Shown in pieces: positions 54,775-64,000 of a stretch of 64,000 nucleotides of DNA (the first letter of the stretch is position 1; each line of letters opens with the position of its first letter). Where the stretch lies: NCBI RefSeq assembly GCF_902635505.1, contig NC_045428.1:300505107-300569106 (forward strand). Reading direction: 5' to 3'. Under the pieces are notes generated by a model. The model did no database searches, was not told the origin of the DNA, and saw only the letters and a program-made list of their open reading frames with translations. The stretch is from Sarcophilus harrisii (taxonomy: Eukaryota > Chordata > Mammalia > Dasyuromorphia > Dasyuridae). The position numbers were made by a program, and so were the translations under genes.

Positions 54775-55796
54775 AGTTGCAATTCTATCATTCCACCAAA
54801 ATTGTTCTCTTCAAAGTTGCTAATGATCTCTTAGTTGCTAAATCCAATAGTCTTTTCTTAATCCACATTGTTCTTGACTTCCCTGCATCCTTGGATGATG
54901 TTGATCATTCTCTCCTTGATCTCTCTAGGATTTGGAGATACTACTCTTTCCTGCTGAAAGTAATCTATCTGATTACTTCTTCTCTATCTTTTTTGTTGGA
55001 TACTCTTCCAGATCACAACTTTTAATAGTAGGTGTCCCTTAGGGTTCAGTCCTGGGTCTTCTTCTCTTCTCCCTCTACCCTATCACACTTGGTCCAGAGG
55101 TCATCAGCTCCCATAGATTTAATTACCATATCTAAGCTGATGATTCTCAGGTCTGTCTTGTCCCAAACTCTTTGCTGACCTTCAATCTTGCATCTCCAAA
55201 TGTCTTTTAAACATTTGGAACTGGATGTCCAGAGACAGCTTAAACTCATTATGTCCAAAACAGAACTTATTTCCTTTTCCCCTAAACTTCCCACCCCTCC
55301 TCCTGTTTTCCCTACTACTGTAGAGGGCAACATCATCTTCTCAGTCCATTAGGCTCAAAACCCTACTGTTCATCCTGGATTCCTCCCTATCTCTCATCCC
55401 CATATCTCATATGTCTCTCCTGACACAATCCCCATCTTGATAAGGTACCCACCCTGGTAAAGACCTCACACTCAAAACTGTTGTAACAGTCTGCTGGTAG
55501 ATCTGCCTGCCTCAAGTCTTTCCCCACTACAATCCATTTTATATTCAGCCACTTAAGTGATTTTGCTAGAGTAAAGTTCATTCATATCACCTCTCTACCT
55601 GATAAATTCAAGTGGCCTCCAATGGCCTCAAGATCAAATACAAAATGCTCTATTTGCCAGTATGCCATAACCTAACCCTTTCCTGCCTGTCCAGTCTTCT
55701 TACTCCTAAGTCCCCATCACATACTCTTTTTGTATCCTCAGTATTTAGCACCTGTCAGAGTAAACCTAAATAAAGGTTTAATGATTATTATCTTGT
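54775..55796 (+). mobile_element. L2/L3 (CR1-clade) LINE, RT end to 3' tail
   Basis: GGTGTCCCTTAGGGTTCAGT corresponds to the RT motif GVPQGSVLGP in sense. Then TTTAATTACCATATCTAAGC, AACTGGATGTCCAGAGACAG, CTCATTATGTCCAAAACAGA, AACTGTTGTAACAGTCTGCT, GGTAGATCTGCCTGCCTCAA and TCAAGTGGCCTCCAATGGCC. About 1 kb, inserted in the hAT copy. Confidence 0.88.
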
Positions 55797-55846
55797 AATA
55801 GTTATCAAAATATCCAAGTTCATGGACCTCAGGTTAAGAACTTCTG
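55797..55846 (+). mobile_element. hAT MITE, right part
   Basis: ATAGTTATCAAAATATCCAA to TAAGAACTTCTG completes the copy begun at 54667. Confidence 0.65.
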
Positions 55847-55849
55847 ATC

Positions 55850-56315
55850 CAAGAGTCTTCTTAGGATGACCATGGATTAAAAAAAAAAAGGGGGGGGGGT
55901 CACCGCTGGGCATTATAACACAAATCAGACAGTAGCTTCTGAAAGTCTCCTATATCAAGTCTGGAAATGTTGCAAAGATCACTTTCCTTTCTGAAGAGAT
56001 CCTGCTAGTGGAGGAACTCAGATGAAACTATTTTGCTGTTGCCTTTATCGGTTTTTTCTAGCTTACAATCAAGACTTCAAAGAAAAGTGACGCTGCTTAA
56101 GCTGTAATTTCAGTTATTGTAGCAGGGTGAACCAGTATTTCTTGAAATTTAGTCAGCAGGATCAGAACAAAGAGAAAGAGAGCTGATTAATTAGACTGGA
56201 CTTCATAGGGTGGTTTGTGTGGGAGTGAGATCATTCTGTCTCCAGGATCTCCTCAACTATGAGATTCAACTAAATCATGTTAATCAAACTCCTAAGATTA
56301 ACTGATAATTGAGTT
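55850..56315. other. Unassigned DNA
   Basis: Contains an A10 run next to a G10 run at 55880-55899. No gene or repeat recognised. Confidence 0.4.
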
Positions 56316-56317
56316 TG

Positions 56318-56440
56318 TTGTTCAGTCATGTCCATTCTTCATGATCCCATTTTTTCTTGGGAATTTTCTTGGCACAGTTACTAGAATGGTTTGCCATTTC
56401 CATCTCCAACTCATGTTAGAGATGAGGAAACTGAGGCAAA
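56318..56440 (-). repeat. MAR1-type SINE, antisense, partial
   Basis: TTGTTGTTCAGTCATGTCCA, TGGTTTGCCATTTCCATCTC, GATGAGGAAACTGAGGCAAA. Confidence 0.85.
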
Positions 56441-56454
56441 GTTGGCGAAGGAAT

Positions 56455-56590
56455 TTATTGGTTTAATTTAATATTAATATTAATTTAATATTTATTTATT
56501 TATTATTTTTATTGATTATTATTTATTATTAAATTATTTTATTAATTATTTATTATTTATTTAATATTAATATTAATTTATCTATATTGG
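56455..56590 (+). repeat. AT-only low-complexity tract
   Basis: About 130 bases built from ATTAATATTAATTTA and TTATTTATT phrases with self-complementary segments. Confidence 0.9.
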
Positions 56591-57129
56591 TGAAGGAATT
56601 TTTTTCAAACATTACTTGGTATGAAAATCACTGATCTAGTTCAGGGGGAAAAAAGATTAATAATAGTAATTAACATTTAAATTGATTGCTCCTAGATGGG
56701 AATTTGGTACTAACTTGTCTCATCAACAACTCTTCACAGATAATCTCTTAGGAGATAAATTACATCCAAATTTGTAGTTCCCTCAATTTTATATTAATTT
56801 TATTATACCTAAGTCAAGGGAGACATTTAATATACTTGTCCTCAAATTCTGGGGATTTACCTTCCCCACCTGATTTCTGAAACAAGTAGCACAGATCAGA
56901 ATCTTATTTTTCTTTTACAATGAGCATTGAAATTCAACTTGAACTATCTATATTTAAATTCAGTCAGTGCAAGGGTAGCCTTTGCCAAATCATTCCAAGA
57001 ACTCAAATTATAATCCTTTATATGTCACAATAATAATAATGATAGTTAATAATTTATTAATATAATGTGCAGGATTTAAACATAAATATAAGCTTATGAA
57101 ATCTTAATTCTATGTTTATATAATTAATT

Positions 57130-57345
57130 AATATTTTATATAATCTTGTAAGGTTTATAAAGCACTATAAAAATATCTGATTTTATCCTCACAACAAGCC
57201 TGGGAGGTAAGTGCTTTTATATTTCCCATTTCTTCCCAATGAAGAAACTGAGGATGACAGTGACTAAATGACGTTTATAAGGTCACACAGCTAATAAGTG
57301 ACTGAAGTCAAATTTGAATTTGTCTTTCTAACTTTAAGGTAAATG
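57130..57345 (-). repeat. MIR-like SINE, antisense
   Basis: TCCTCACAACAAGCCTGGGA, GAAGAAACTGAGGATGACAG, GGTCACACAGCTAATAAGTG. It ends 70 bases before the UPK1B exon. Confidence 0.8.
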
Positions 57346-57414
57346 TTTCAATTTTTAAAGCAATCATAGTTATAACTGTCAGTTGCTATAATCAGATTGT
57401 ATTTTCCTCAACAG

Positions 57415-57511
57415 AGTCTTAAGCTTGTAGGACATACTAAGGATGGCCAAAGGTGACTCCTCTGTGCGCTGCTTCCAAGGCCTATTGATTTTTGGAAATG
57501 TAATTATTGGA
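57415..57511 (+). CDS. UPK1B: UPK1B exon with start codon (coding 57443-57511)
   Basis: Uroplakin-1B is a tetraspanin of urothelial apical plaques that pairs with uroplakin IIIa (general knowledge). This exon follows ttcctcaacag, carries 28 bases of 5' UTR and ATG at 57443, and encodes residues 1-23 (MAKGDSSVRCFQGLLIFG then NVIIG) before GGA|gtaagt. It gives the short cytosolic N-tail and the first half of transmembrane segment 1. From memory the human start is MAKDNSTVRCFQGLLIFGNV, so the match is near complete. The transcript continues in phase 0 at 61412 and 63646. No frame damage is seen. Confidence 0.97.
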
Positions 57512-57589
57512 GTAAGTAATAAAAATTTTTCACGAACTTAAAAGCATGTAATTGAACAAAATCAATGTTGCTAGGACAGAAAAGAAAGT

Positions 57590-58600
57590 CATCAGTTGGG
57601 GGGAAAATCTTTGCATCACTTATCTCTGAAACAGAGTTGTTGTCCAAGATATATAATGAATTAATACAAATATGTAAGACTAAGAGCTATTTCCCAATGG
57701 ATAATTAGTCAAAACACATTAACAATTCTCAGAGGAATTGCAAACTAATAACCATGTAAAAGATCAGCTCGAAACATTAAAAATAAAAGGGATTCACATC
57801 AAAACAACTGAGTTTTCACTTTACAATCAGCAAATTGGCAAACATAGCTAAAGCAGAAATAGTGTTGATGGTACTGGGGAAGACAAGCACCCTGTTAGTG
57901 GTACTCTAAATTTTTCCAAATGTTCTCTTAAAACAAACAAATAAACAAATAAAAAACCTTGGAATTATTCTTTAGAAAAAGTAACTGAAATGTTCATACT
58001 CCCTACTCACAGCCCCCACTGTTAGGCATGTCATCATATATGTACACACACGTGTGTGTATATATATATATATATATACATATATGTTCTTGCACAAATA
58101 TACATATATTGTACTGTGTATATGCATGTATGTATACATACTTCAAAAAAGAATGGTCCCATTTTCTAAAATATTTATAATATAGCTCTTTTTAATGGGG
58201 GAAGAGGTGGCAGATAGCATTAATTTAAAAGTAGCTATTCATCTGGAAATAATTCTATAAACTCTAGCACATAAATGTAATGGATTGTTGCTACTCTGTA
58301 AGAAAAGATGAATATGAAGAATTTATTAAAAGCATGGAAAATTTTAAATGAACTGATACATAATGAAGTAACTCAAATCTGGAAAGCTGTATGCACAATA
58401 ATTACATTAATGTAAATAGAAAAAAAAGCTAATTTAAAAACTATAGCATTATAATAACTAAGCTTGGCCTAAAAGTGTTGAGAAAATATAGATGTACTTC
58501 TTTTCATTGAAGGATTATGGATGTGGAATATTGCATATGTTCAGATTTGGCAGATTTTGTGCTTGGTTTTCATGAACTGGGATGTTTGTTTTGCCATTAA
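57590..58600 (+). mobile_element. Older L1 fragment in UPK1B intron
   Basis: AACAGAGTTGTTGTCCAAGA, GATTCACATCAAAACAACTG, AATCAGCAAATTGGCAAACA follow the end of L1 ORF2. ATTCATCTGGAAATAATTCT and a 3' UTR with AACTAAGCTTGGCC follow. A CA/TA microsatellite lies within at 58040-58090. It starts about 80 bases after the exon donor. Confidence 0.65.
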
Positions 58601-58719
58601 AAAAAAATCTTTGTTCAAATAGAAAATAGATTGTTTATGGAAAGTGGTGTGGAGGAGTTGACTCATACTTACTCACCAGAGCTGATTGTTAAATTTTCAG
58701 TGTGTGCATTTATACCAGG

Positions 58720-58880
58720 GAAATCTTCAAATGCTACAAATTAAGGCTTAATTTATTGCTTTGTTGACTGTCTAGACATAAGAATGTGATTGAGAAAATG
58801 TTAATAAGACAGAATGAACTTTAAAGTATGTTTCTTTGAGAGCTAGTTGTTGAACATCTATCGGGAAGTTTTGCTCTTCA
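58720..58880 (+). repeat. Ancient repeat holding the empty hAT site
   Basis: GTTGACTGTCTAGACATAAG and AATGTGATTGAGAAAATG align with 38151-38165 plus 38351-38380 without the 185-bp hAT insert. Confidence 0.65.
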
Positions 58881-59364
58881 AATGAGCAATAAATAAATCA
58901 TTTAGATAAACCCAGGGTTGAATCCCAAATTCAAAGGGAAATAATGATGTAATTAGTTTTCTTTCATCTTCATTTTAAAGTCTTATTTAACTATGTATGT
59001 GAGCTAGAGTTTCAGTGTAGGGAATAATTTTGTATGAACCTCTATAATAAACTGTTTTTCCTTGGAAAAGGATGAGTAATCTTTTTCTTTCTCCTCCCTG
59101 AAATCGTGGCCCATCCTAGCAAGGTGCAAAGAAATACCAGGATGACTGGAAATGCTTTCACTGCTGAACCCAAAAGCTTCCTCCTATAAGAGTCTCTTCT
59201 TCCTCTGTCCTGTAGTTAATGATCCTGTCCCAAATCCCACAGGGAACTGTAATGTTCCACTTAATTGTCTGAGATAATTAACAACAAATTTTTCCTGATT
59301 CAATTCAGAGTTAGTGCCCTCTATAGAAATATCATGTAATTGCTTACTTGTGTTTTAGAGAAAA

Positions 59365-59520
59365 AGGCAGTGTGTACTGCAGATAAACTATTAGGCTCAG
59401 AGTCAGGAAAATTTGTGTTCACATCATACCATCATCTCAGCTGCTTGATCCTGGCAAATGAATTAACTTCTCTTGGCCCCCAATTTCCTCATTTGTAAAA
59501 TGGAAGGGTTGATCTCTGCA
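59365..59520 (+). repeat. CORE-SINE, diverged
   Basis: GCTCAGAGTCAGGAAAATTT, TGCTTGATCCTGGCAAATGA, TTTCCTCATTTGTAAAATGG. Confidence 0.7.
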
Positions 59521-59524
59521 AAAA

Positions 59525-60775
59525 TTTATTATTGATCCTGCATTTTATAATTGATCACTCCCATTGATTCTATTCTATAACCTTTTTTTAAATTCTATAT
59601 GACAAACCTAAAGCTTTTTCTATGTCTCTCTGAGTAAAGATCATGAGTTCAGAAGTTCAATCTTCCTCTCTCACTTTTGCCAAAGAGCATTCTCTCACTT
59701 TTAGTAAAAGAAAAACTGAGCTAAATTTAAAAGTTCAATATTCTCATAAAACACTCTAATTCTAAGAAAACTGTTATTCTTGAATCACCTGCAAATACTT
59801 TGTGCCAAGGAAGCTTGCTATCTTTCATAATTTCATCTCTTGAGAAATTCCTTTACATTTGTATGTTATCTCTAAGAATATGCAAGCTGACCTGGCCTGA
59901 TATTAATCCTTCATTCTCCATTAAAGATGGACTTAGTCTATCCTTAAGGACCAGTACCTCTACTATCCCTGGTCCACTATCAACAGTCTTAGGTTGCAAC
60001 AGGGTCTCATAAATCCATAAAGTGTTCTGCCAGAACAGAGAGGGATTCTAGTACTAGCCCCATGTGTATGGGTAAGTCCCATGTAACCAATCCTGATCCC
60101 TCATCTCCATATTGTTGCCAATCCTGTAATCAGTGGTATGATTTCTTCACCTATTCTGTCCTCTTCTTTGCTCTACATTTATAAAAGGAACTTGTATCTT
60201 CATTTCTTTATCTTTGGTTAAATGGAGGCAATCCATTAGACCTCCAAGTAGTATCTGCCAATAAGCCCTCATGTAGCTCAGAGAAAATGCACCTCAGTCT
60301 ATCTTTTATTGAATTTTACTCCCAGCACTGCTACAATCCCTTCAGATTTTAAATGTATGATCCTATGTGTTGCGAAGTCAGTAACAACAAATGGTAATAA
60401 ACCTTTTTTTAAATAATGGATGTTAACTCAAATGAGAAAAGCTTCAGATAAAGTACTCAGCCACAGAAGCACTCCAGACAAGGACAATCAAAGATATAAC
60501 TGGATAGATAATGGAAACCTCTGGCCTGTTTGTCCCCATGGCACAGGGGATGGTTCTGATAATACTATGAAGTAGACTGAATTGGCATCTTTGTGAACAT
60601 CCACCTTATCTGCTTGTCCGTCTTAGCAGGAAAAGTTGAGTAAAAGGATGGGAAGTGGAAGTTTTTAGTAAGGGATAGGGTGAGCATATCAAATAAACTT
60701 AATTGATAAAGCAGGAAAAAAGAGCTTTATGATACATGTGATAGAATATGATTGTATTTTAAGATGTGTTATAAG
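59525..60775. other. UPK1B intron sequence, unassigned
   Basis: Complex sequence. A TTTATAAAAG box at about 60179 and surrounding non-repetitive-looking DNA might mark an old solo LTR, but no ends could be paired. No exon-like frame. Confidence 0.35.
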
Positions 60776-60779
60776 ACAT

Positions 60780-61010
60780 TATGAAGGGAATGATTTAAGA
60801 GAAATCTGGAATGAATTTACATAGAGTGAAGATAGCAGAAAGAGGCAATAACTTGATAACAATACTAAAAAAGGAACAAATTTGAAAAACTTAAAAACTC
60901 TGGTCAACACAAAGACCAAACACGATTCTAGAGAACCAATGATGAAGGATGCTACCCACCTCCTGGCAGAGAAGTTATGGACCTTATTCCCCACCACAGC
61001 CTCTGAGATA
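60780..61010 (+). mobile_element. Older L1 3' end
   Basis: AATCTGGAATGAATTTACAT, GTCAACACAAAGACCAAACA, GAACCAATGATGAAGGATGC, CTACCCACCTCCTGGCAGAG. Confidence 0.65.
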
Positions 61011-61014
61011 CAAC

Positions 61015-61390
61015 AATACCATCCTCTTTTACATTCCTTGAACATTCAACTCCATCTCCCTACTCTGACTTTTTCATGGACTGTCCCCCATTCCTAACTA
61101 ATTCTACCACCTTGTCTTAGTCCTCTGACTTCCTTCAGGTCTCGGCTAAAATCCCATCTTTTGCAAAAAGCCTTTCCAAGTTCCCCTTAATGCTAGTTCC
61201 TTCCCTTTGAGACAATCTCCACTTTATTCTGCATATATTTTCTTTATATACTATTATGTTTGCTGTCTCCCTCATTCGACGGTGAGTTTCTTGAAGGGAA
61301 TAACTTGTGTTTGCCTTTCTTTGGGACCCAGGACTTAGCACAGTGCCTGACATATATTAAGCCCTTAAAATATGCTTGTTGACTTGACTT
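61015..61390 (+). mobile_element. L2 3' end
   Basis: CTTCAGGTCTCGGCTAAAAT, CTTTATATACTATTATGTTT, GTGAGTTTCTTGAAGGGAAT, AGCACAGTGCCTGACATATA. It abuts the UPK1B acceptor, ending about 20 bases before the exon, so it supplies its branch region. Confidence 0.8.
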
Positions 61391-61411
61391 TTTTGACTTT
61401 CAACTCCTCAG

Positions 61412-61612
61412 ATGTGCGGCATTGCACTGACAGCAGAATGCATCTTCTTTGTATCAGACCAACACAGCCTTTACCCTTTGCTGGAAGCTACTGATAATGA
61501 TGATATCTATGGAGCGGCCTGGATTGGCATCTTTGTGGGCATCTGCCTCTTCTGCTTGTCTGTTCTTGGTATTGTGGGCATCATGAAATCAAGCAGAAAA
61601 ATACTCCTGGTG
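61412..61612 (+). CDS. UPK1B: UPK1B coding exon, TM1 to start of TM3
   Basis: Encodes residues 24-90 (67 codons), from MCGIALTAECIFFVSDQHSL to SSRKILLV, between caactcctcag and GTG|gtaaga. It completes TM1, gives the small extracellular loop (YPLLEATDNDDIYGAA), TM2 (WIGIFVGICLFCLSVLGIVG) and the short cytosolic turn with basic residues SSRK. The only differences I notice from remembered human sequence are Met24 for Cys and Val90 for Ala. The very high identity across marsupial and human indicates strong constraint on the TM bundle. Confidence 0.98.
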
Positions 61613-61636
61613 GTAAGATCCACACTGCCCAAATTG

Positions 61637-61660
61637 TGTGTGTATGTGTGTGTGTGTTCA
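61637..61660 (+). repeat. Short (TG)n tract
   Basis: TGTGTGTATGTGTGTGTGTG just after the exon donor. Confidence 0.85.
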
Positions 61661-62119
61661 CTGAATACAATTAAACCCTTACAGAAGAGCTGAGGGGACA
61701 AGTATAATCACAACAGTTTTGAAGTAAAATACACTTACATAGATAAGATGCTGCATTTAACATACAAAGTCCTTTCAGGACCCAAAGGGGATATATGTAA
61801 AGGGAAAAGATTCTATCCTAATATTCTTCAGAGCATGATCTTAGCTTCCTGATATAATATGTATATGCAAAGTGAGAGTTATTCTTTCTTTTACCTAGCT
61901 AAAAAAGATAGCAGGGTAAGGGCAGATAAGTCTTTATTCCAAGGAAATTTCAATTCCTTTACATATGGAAATTCCTCCCCACAATATTTATCATTCCTCA
62001 TTTAAAGACTACATATATCGTGAATTTCCTACAATTAGAAATTCATTCTTATGTAATTTAGGATTATATTTCTAAAAACTTGGAAAATATAAATGTCACT
62101 GGGAAAAGGTAACTAACAC

Positions 62120-62345
62120 ATTAGGACAGCTAGATGATAGAGTGCTAGATTAAATCTGGAAGACCTGAATTTAAATCCAGTCTCAGACACTTAAACTATA
62201 TGACCCTGGGCAAGAGACTTAACTGTTTCAGTCAATTTCTTCATCTGTAAAATAAACTGGAGAAGGAAATGGCAAACAAATCCAGTATATTTGCTAAGAA
62301 ATCTCCAGATGGGTCACAAAGAATCTGAAACAACTGAACAACAAC
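62120..62345 (+). repeat. MAR1-type SINE
   Basis: GACAGCTAGATGATAGAGTG, AATTTAAATCCAGTCTCAGA, GAGAAGGAAATGGCAAACAA, CACAAAGAATCTGAAACAAC and the TGAACAACAACA tail. Confidence 0.9.
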
Positions 62346-62837
62346 ACATTGAGACACTAATATTTGTAAAAATTACAATATCAATTGCCTTTCCTTTTCC
62401 TAGAAGGCAGCATGGGCCCACTTGAAAGCTGGGAGAGGGAAGTACACAGGATAAGAAGCCATAGTAAATGAAGAGAAGAGGGATAGATAGGGTTAGAAGA
62501 GAGGTACTAGAGAAAACAAATTTACTATGTTGACACAATTTTGCCTAGGAATAGACCTGCCTAACTCAAAGGGGATACTTAAATTCTCATTATGTGCATT
62601 ATACAAGAAAATGTGGCTCTTCTCTCTATTTCCTACCCATATTCACTTCTCATGGGTGGTCAAAGGTGGCCACAGGCAGAGGAACAATATATCAACTTTA
62701 AATAGCAGCAAGAGAATCTGTTCCTGCTTTGACCCAGCCATCTTTTCAGAACCCCCAATAGCTTAGTAACAGTACAGTCATGAGGTGATTCAAGCCAAAC
62801 TGAAACCAGTAAAAGACCTTAGCTTAAAAGGGTCAAG

Positions 62838-63022
62838 GTCTCCACACTGCATGGAGAGCCATGTCCACTCATGTCCTGGTCTCTATCTGGTCATTGGACC
62901 CAGATGGCTCTGGGGATCAAAGTGAGGCTGGTGACTTTACACAACTCACCCTCACTTAAATCCAACTGCTTGTCATGGCATGAGTTCCCTAAAATAATGG
63001 ACAAATGAGGGACAAACAACTT
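62838..63022 (+). repeat. SINE with ACAAC tail (RTE-type)
   Basis: CAAGGTCTCCACACTGCATG, CCCAGATGGCTCTGGGGATC, CTCACTTAAATCCAACTGCT, GAGGGACAAACAAC; same family as 11640. Confidence 0.75.
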
Positions 63023-63299
63023 TCTCTCTGATATAGCTGAAATAGTAGCTAAACTTGATGCTAATTCTCTACAGTTCAGACTTTTCAGGAATTCAAAAAG
63101 GGGTTTTCCCCAAATTATTCTGGATTAGTGCAGCTTTACTGTGCTATAAAATTTCCTCTTGGTATCCTACACCGTTATACTTGGGGGTTAGGAGTCTTGC
63201 CATACCTTTGGTTTCTCTTCAATTCTACAAAGCCTCTGGCTTCTCCTGTGTAAACAAAGCAGGGAGTCGGTCCATCAAGGAGCTTTTTGCTCCTTGACA

Positions 63300-63475
63300 T
63301 GAGTTCAAATTTTAGTTCATCCATTGATTATCTGTGGGGTTTTGTACAAGTCACTTAATCCTTATGGACCACAGATTCCTCATTTGTAAGATGAAGGTGT
63401 TGTGTTCCATCTTCTCTAGCTCTAAATCTATGATCCCATGATTTTTAAAATAAGGGGATGGGGTTAAATGGTCTC
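63300..63475 (+). repeat. CORE-SINE, diverged
   Basis: GTACAAGTCACTTAATCCTT, GATTCCTCATTTGTAAGATG, CTCTAAATCTATGATCCCAT. Confidence 0.65.
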
Positions 63476-63645
63476 TAAACACCTAATGCAAAGAGAAGAA
63501 TTAGATCTACTAGAGATTAGCAAAAAATCTCATAATGTATTCAATAAATATTTTAATGAATGTACACATTTTTAAAAAGGAATCTGTTCTAAAAAGACTT
63601 GTCTTTGGGTGATACATAACTTTTGTACTTTGCTTCTTTTTTCAG

Positions 63646-63720
63646 TATTTTATTTTGATGTTTATAGTATATGCCTTTGAAGTTGCATCCAGTATCACAG
63701 CAGCTGTGCAACGAGATTTT
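63646..63720 (+). CDS. UPK1B: UPK1B coding exon, TM3
   Basis: A 75-base exon, the usual size for this position in tetraspanin genes. It encodes residues 91-115 (YFILMFIVYAFEVASSITAA then VQRDF), following ttttttcag and ending TTT|gtaagt. It holds the rest of TM3 and the first residues of the large extracellular loop. The remaining exons (large loop with the CCG motif and TM4, to about residue 260) lie beyond the right edge, so the gene is partial here. No splice site or frame defect is seen in the three exons present. Confidence 0.97.
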
Positions 63721-64000
63721 GTAAGTATGGGGGAGTTTGGGAGGATACTTTCTAATTATCATTCTGATACAATCTGAGTTTGACCCATAATTAATTCTCT
63801 ATTTCCCTTCCCTCTCAGAGCCATAATCAGGAAGGGTACAAACAGACAATTCCCCAGGATGCCAACATTCAAGGGGCACACTTTCTCTCCAAGACAATCC
63901 TTCAGCCCACAGTTCCTGGGTCTCATGGTCTTCCACTATCTTTGTGCCACATACCTCCTGCATCTATGCCCCCTAATCTCTTTGGTCAGCCCCTGACTGC

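Noticed and set aside
59620-60390. Complex block with TTTATAAAAG, considered as a solo LTR
   Set aside because: Ends could not be paired and no flanking duplication was found.
1-64000. CRISPR arrays, bacterial operons, functional tRNA or rRNA genes
   Set aside because: None seen. Regular repeats are microsatellites or the single minisatellite, and tRNA-like sequence occurs only inside SINEs.

Overview
This is nuclear DNA from a mammal, and the repeat content points to a marsupial. The repeats are marsupial-type L1 LINEs with a recurrent 3' end, tRNA-derived SINEs of the MAR1 and WSINE/SINE1 kinds, SINEs with ACAAC-type tails, and old MIR, L2/L3, CR1 and hAT copies. SINEs resembling WSINE1 hint at an Australian lineage, but I cannot name the species. 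Nothing here is bacterial: there are no operons, no CRISPR array, and nearly all the listed open frames are shadows or repeat fragments.

Two host genes lie on the + strand in the order TEX55 - UPK1B, the order I recall from human 3q13. TEX55 (8986-20300) is read as four in-phase coding exons giving a 148-residue protein that ends in an RIIa-type dimerisation/docking domain. A GC-rich minisatellite of about nine units, most carrying a CACGTGAC-type E-box, lies just upstream of its first exon. A 4.8-kb L1 has landed 34 bases before the acceptor of its last exon. UPK1B (57415 to beyond the right edge) supplies the first three coding exons of a tetraspanin: N-tail, TM1, short loop, TM2 and TM3. 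The rest lies outside the window. A possible non-coding first exon lies near 43.1 kb.

The remaining sequence is introns and intergenic DNA filled with repeats. Clear retrocopies of host genes are a KATNA1-like katanin pseudogene (26455-27150, -), two Y-box (YBX) fragments (about 29.4 and 35.4 kb, +), a 7SK pseudogene inside an L1 (39663-39892, -), and two 7SL/SRP RNA pseudogenes (40832-41140, + and 46603-46875, -).

The most informative repeat structures are listed here. First, a small LTR fossil (53323-54159) has U3 ends facing outward on both sides and a 6-bp target duplication. Second, a hAT copy at 38166-38350 has its empty site preserved in a paralogous repeat at 58.77 kb. Third, a hAT copy is nested in an L2 with a perfect 8-bp duplication. 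Fourth, two L1 insertions carry tandemly repeated 3' ends. I found no new enzymatic or defence system. The best leads are the TEX55 promoter minisatellite, the L1 beside the TEX55 terminal exon, the palindromic LTR element, and the full-length 7SL copies.
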